Shown here: positions 62,553 to 64,000 of the stretch, one piece after another | Layout of the letters: every line of letters starts with the position of its first letter | Numbering within the stretch: position 1 is the first letter of the stretch | The notes under the pieces: generated by a model | Told to the model about the DNA's origin: nothing | Seen by the model: the letters and a program-made list of their open reading frames with translations, nothing else | Database searches by the model: none | Origin: UBA7239 sp964509075 | GTDB taxonomy: Bacteria; Pseudomonadota; Gammaproteobacteria; Pseudomonadales; UBA7239 | Assembly (NCBI GenBank): GCA_964509075.1 | Contig: CAZDWC010000002.1 | Coordinates: 1-64,000 of the forward strand | Length of the DNA stretch: 64,000 bases | Direction of reading: 5' to 3' | Made by a program: the position numbers and the translations under genes

Positions 62553-64000
62553 TCAGGCTGCCAGCAGGGGTTTGCAGCCAGGCAGGACAGACAGGTTGCC
62601 CTCGTAGAACTCCGCTTGCAGGCTGGCTGTGGCGCAACACATCAAGCCTGCGCTGTGTGCATCCAGCAAGACCGTACACAGGGGATCTGAAAACACGACT
62701 GACCAATGACTGCCGTCGGCCTGCTGCAACCAGCAACCAACATCGAATGGCTGGTCGCCTGCCGACAGGGGTTGAGTAGCCGGCCACAGGCACATCGGCT
62801 CTACGGATGGCCTGCCCTGCAACAGCGCCAGGTGCACACGCTCCAACCGGTCAAGCAAGGTGCTGTAGGTGCGGCGATCGCAGCCGATCTCGTCAAAACC
62901 ACGCCGCAGGTTTTGCAACAGTGCGGGCACACGCTGCAGTAAGCCCTGGCCCAAATCGTGACCCGTGCCGGGCAGTACCGAAGCCAGCAGTTCATCGGCC
63001 ACTGACAGCGCCGACAGCCAGGCATCAGATGCCGTGCCCTCGCGCCAGTGGATACCAAGCAGTAGTGCGCTCCAATGTTCGATGAGGATATCCAGCACAA
63101 CCTGTGGCCAGTACTCCTGAGCTACCCGCTCGCGCAAGAGATTATTGATCTCTGCACGCACATCCATCACCTGCATCGACAGACGCGCATTGGCGACTAC
63201 CGCCGAGGTATCCTGCTGCACGCGCTTGCGCACCAGCAGCAGGTAATCCAGCAAATCGCACCAGGCAGACATCAGTGCAGCCGGCTGCTCGGTCAGTGCC
63301 ATCGCCAGCGCCATGGCCAGATCGCGACACTGCTCTGCCACCACACCGTCAATTCCCAGGCAATCCTGCCAGCCTGGCGCCAGACCCTGCATTTCCTCCA
63401 GTACGCGACGGGCAGGATGGGCACTGTCGGCAAAATTTTCCTCCAGAGCAGCATATAGCAGGGGCCCGGCCAGCAACGAAAGGAAGGTTCTGGCGACAGG
63501 CGGCAAGGCGCTGTCCTGTGCCAGCAGATCCGCCAGCCAGGGCAACAGCGCCGACTGGCGATGTGTAGCCGCAGTGGCCGCCACCCCGCGCCAATCCCCA
63601 ACCTGTGCCATACGGGCCAGCTCATGTGCCAGCAGCAATGTGCGTTCATGCAAGGCAGGCGGCACCACCAGCGCCTGGGCAGCGATAGAAGGTACAGCCC
63701 AGCGCTCCAGAGGCTCCCACCATTCGGGCAGGGCTTGCGGCACCACGCTGGCGACCAGTTCACCACGGCGCTGCAGTGAATTGAACACAGCGTTGAGCAT
63801 CAGGCGAGTTAATTGTGGCAACACGCCGAGGAAAGCCTGCGCCAGACCCTTACGGATACGCAGGGGTGCAGGTACATCCGACAGCAACAGGAAAAACAGA
63901 CGCGCAAGAGTATGCGGTGCCAATGGGCAGTCGAGCACGCTCCCCTCTGCCTGGCCCGCATGGCGAAACCACAACGCCGACAGGCGACCAATGCCTTCCG
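62553..64000 (-). CDS. DUF1631 family protein (5' end outside window)
   Basis: The frame is open to the right edge of the window and carries on with EGIGRLSALWFRHAG-type sequence, so the gene is truncated by the window, not by a stop. About 482 residues of the C-terminal part are seen. They are helical and end in a PilZ-like beta region (DQPFDVGCWLQQADGSHWSVVF). DUF1631 proteins (wrongly labelled thymidine phosphorylase-like) are large, soluble and of unknown function. They often sit next to ampD in gammaproteobacteria. Confidence 0.82.
   Translation of the reverse strand, partial: EGIGRLSALWFRHAGQAEGSVLDCPLAPHTLARLFFLLLSDVPAPLRIRKGLAQAFLGVLPQLTRLMLNAVFNSLQRRGELVASVVPQALPEWWEPLERWAVPSIAAQALVVPPALHERTLLLAHELARMAQVGDWRGVAATAATHRQSALLPWLADLLAQDSALPPVARTFLSLLAGPLLYAALEENFADSAHPARRVLEEMQGLAPGWQDCLGIDGVVAEQCRDLAMALAMALTEQPAALMSAWCDLLDYLLLVRKRVQQDTSAVVANARLSMQVMDVRAEINNLLRERVAQEYWPQVVLDILIEHWSALLLGIHWREGTASDAWLSALSVADELLASVLPGTGHDLGQGLLQRVPALLQNLRRGFDEIGCDRRTYSTLLDRLERVHLALLQGRPSVEPMCLWPATQPLSAGDQPFDVGCWLQQADGSHWSVVFSDPLCTVLLDAHSAGLMCCATASLQAEFYEGNLSVLPGCKPLLAA

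Noticed and set aside
1..64000. CRISPR arrays, tRNAs, rRNAs, integrases or prophage modules
   Set aside because: I found no regularly spaced repeats, no tRNA or rRNA-like sequence and no integrase, capsid or portal-like gene; the only repeats are those listed.

Overview
The window looks like a chromosomal stretch of a free-living, probably aquatic gammaproteobacterium. The class I NrdB, transaldolase, AmpD, FlhA, RND pumps, LitR-type regulator and DUF1631 protein all fit that class. I cannot name the genus, and a Pseudomonadales/Cellvibrionales relative is only a guess. Coding is dense and of moderate to high G+C. The exception is an A-rich patch at about 986-2660 that looks acquired. I see no tRNA, rRNA, CRISPR array, complete insertion sequence or prophage, and no intergenic gap over 300 bases.

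Layout. 1-2900: the end of nrdB, a nested palindromic repeat, then an accessory patch with an antitoxin-like protein, an intact RelA/SpoT-type nucleotide synthetase, and a small membrane coiled-coil gene between two direct repeats; each repeat carries a copy, one of them dead, of a tiny secreted protein. 2925-12877: a mix of a secreted kelch propeller, DUF3297, a methyltransferase stub, an acyltransferase, a GH19 endolysin/chitinase-like enzyme, a C39-like papain-fold protein, DUF5665 and ChrA. 13095-15272: flhA standing alone. 15449-24725: a nine-gene, tightly packed operon (SPFH-SHOCT protein, two zinc-ribbon DUF4178 proteins, a 47-residue membrane peptide, DUF350, a membrane-fused aminopropyltransferase, a twin-arginine FAD oxidoreductase, a polytopic membrane protein and a GT-C transferase). 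24732-43679: two RND pumps with their adaptors, an HPP protein, a hybrid histidine kinase, a TauE/SafE exporter, a GT-C protein, transaldolase plus an acetyltransferase, and a DUF2339 pair. 43770-48924: a retropepsin-like protease, a radical SAM/PhyH pair, a methyltransferase and YchJ. 49005-55211: a seven-gene operon under two LitR-type operators. 55231-64000: LOG protein, carboxylesterase lipoprotein, CysQ, MeaB, a diguanylate cyclase, a REC-CheC-like protein, AmpD and the end of a DUF1631 protein.

How the genes may work together. The two best candidates for coherent systems are (i) the 15449-24725 operon, which by content would build or oxidise a polyamine-like product at the membrane around an SPFH scaffold, and (ii) the 49005-55211 operon. 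Two TRTACA-N12-TGTACA inverted repeats sit at the head of the second operon, one straddling a -35 box. It encodes a MerR/LitR regulator, a flavin oxidoreductase, DUF1365 and a cyclopropane-fatty-acid-synthase-type enzyme, as expected for a light or photo-oxidative membrane-lipid response. The RelA/SpoT-domain protein at 986-2014 is the best candidate for a toxin or phage-defence gene.
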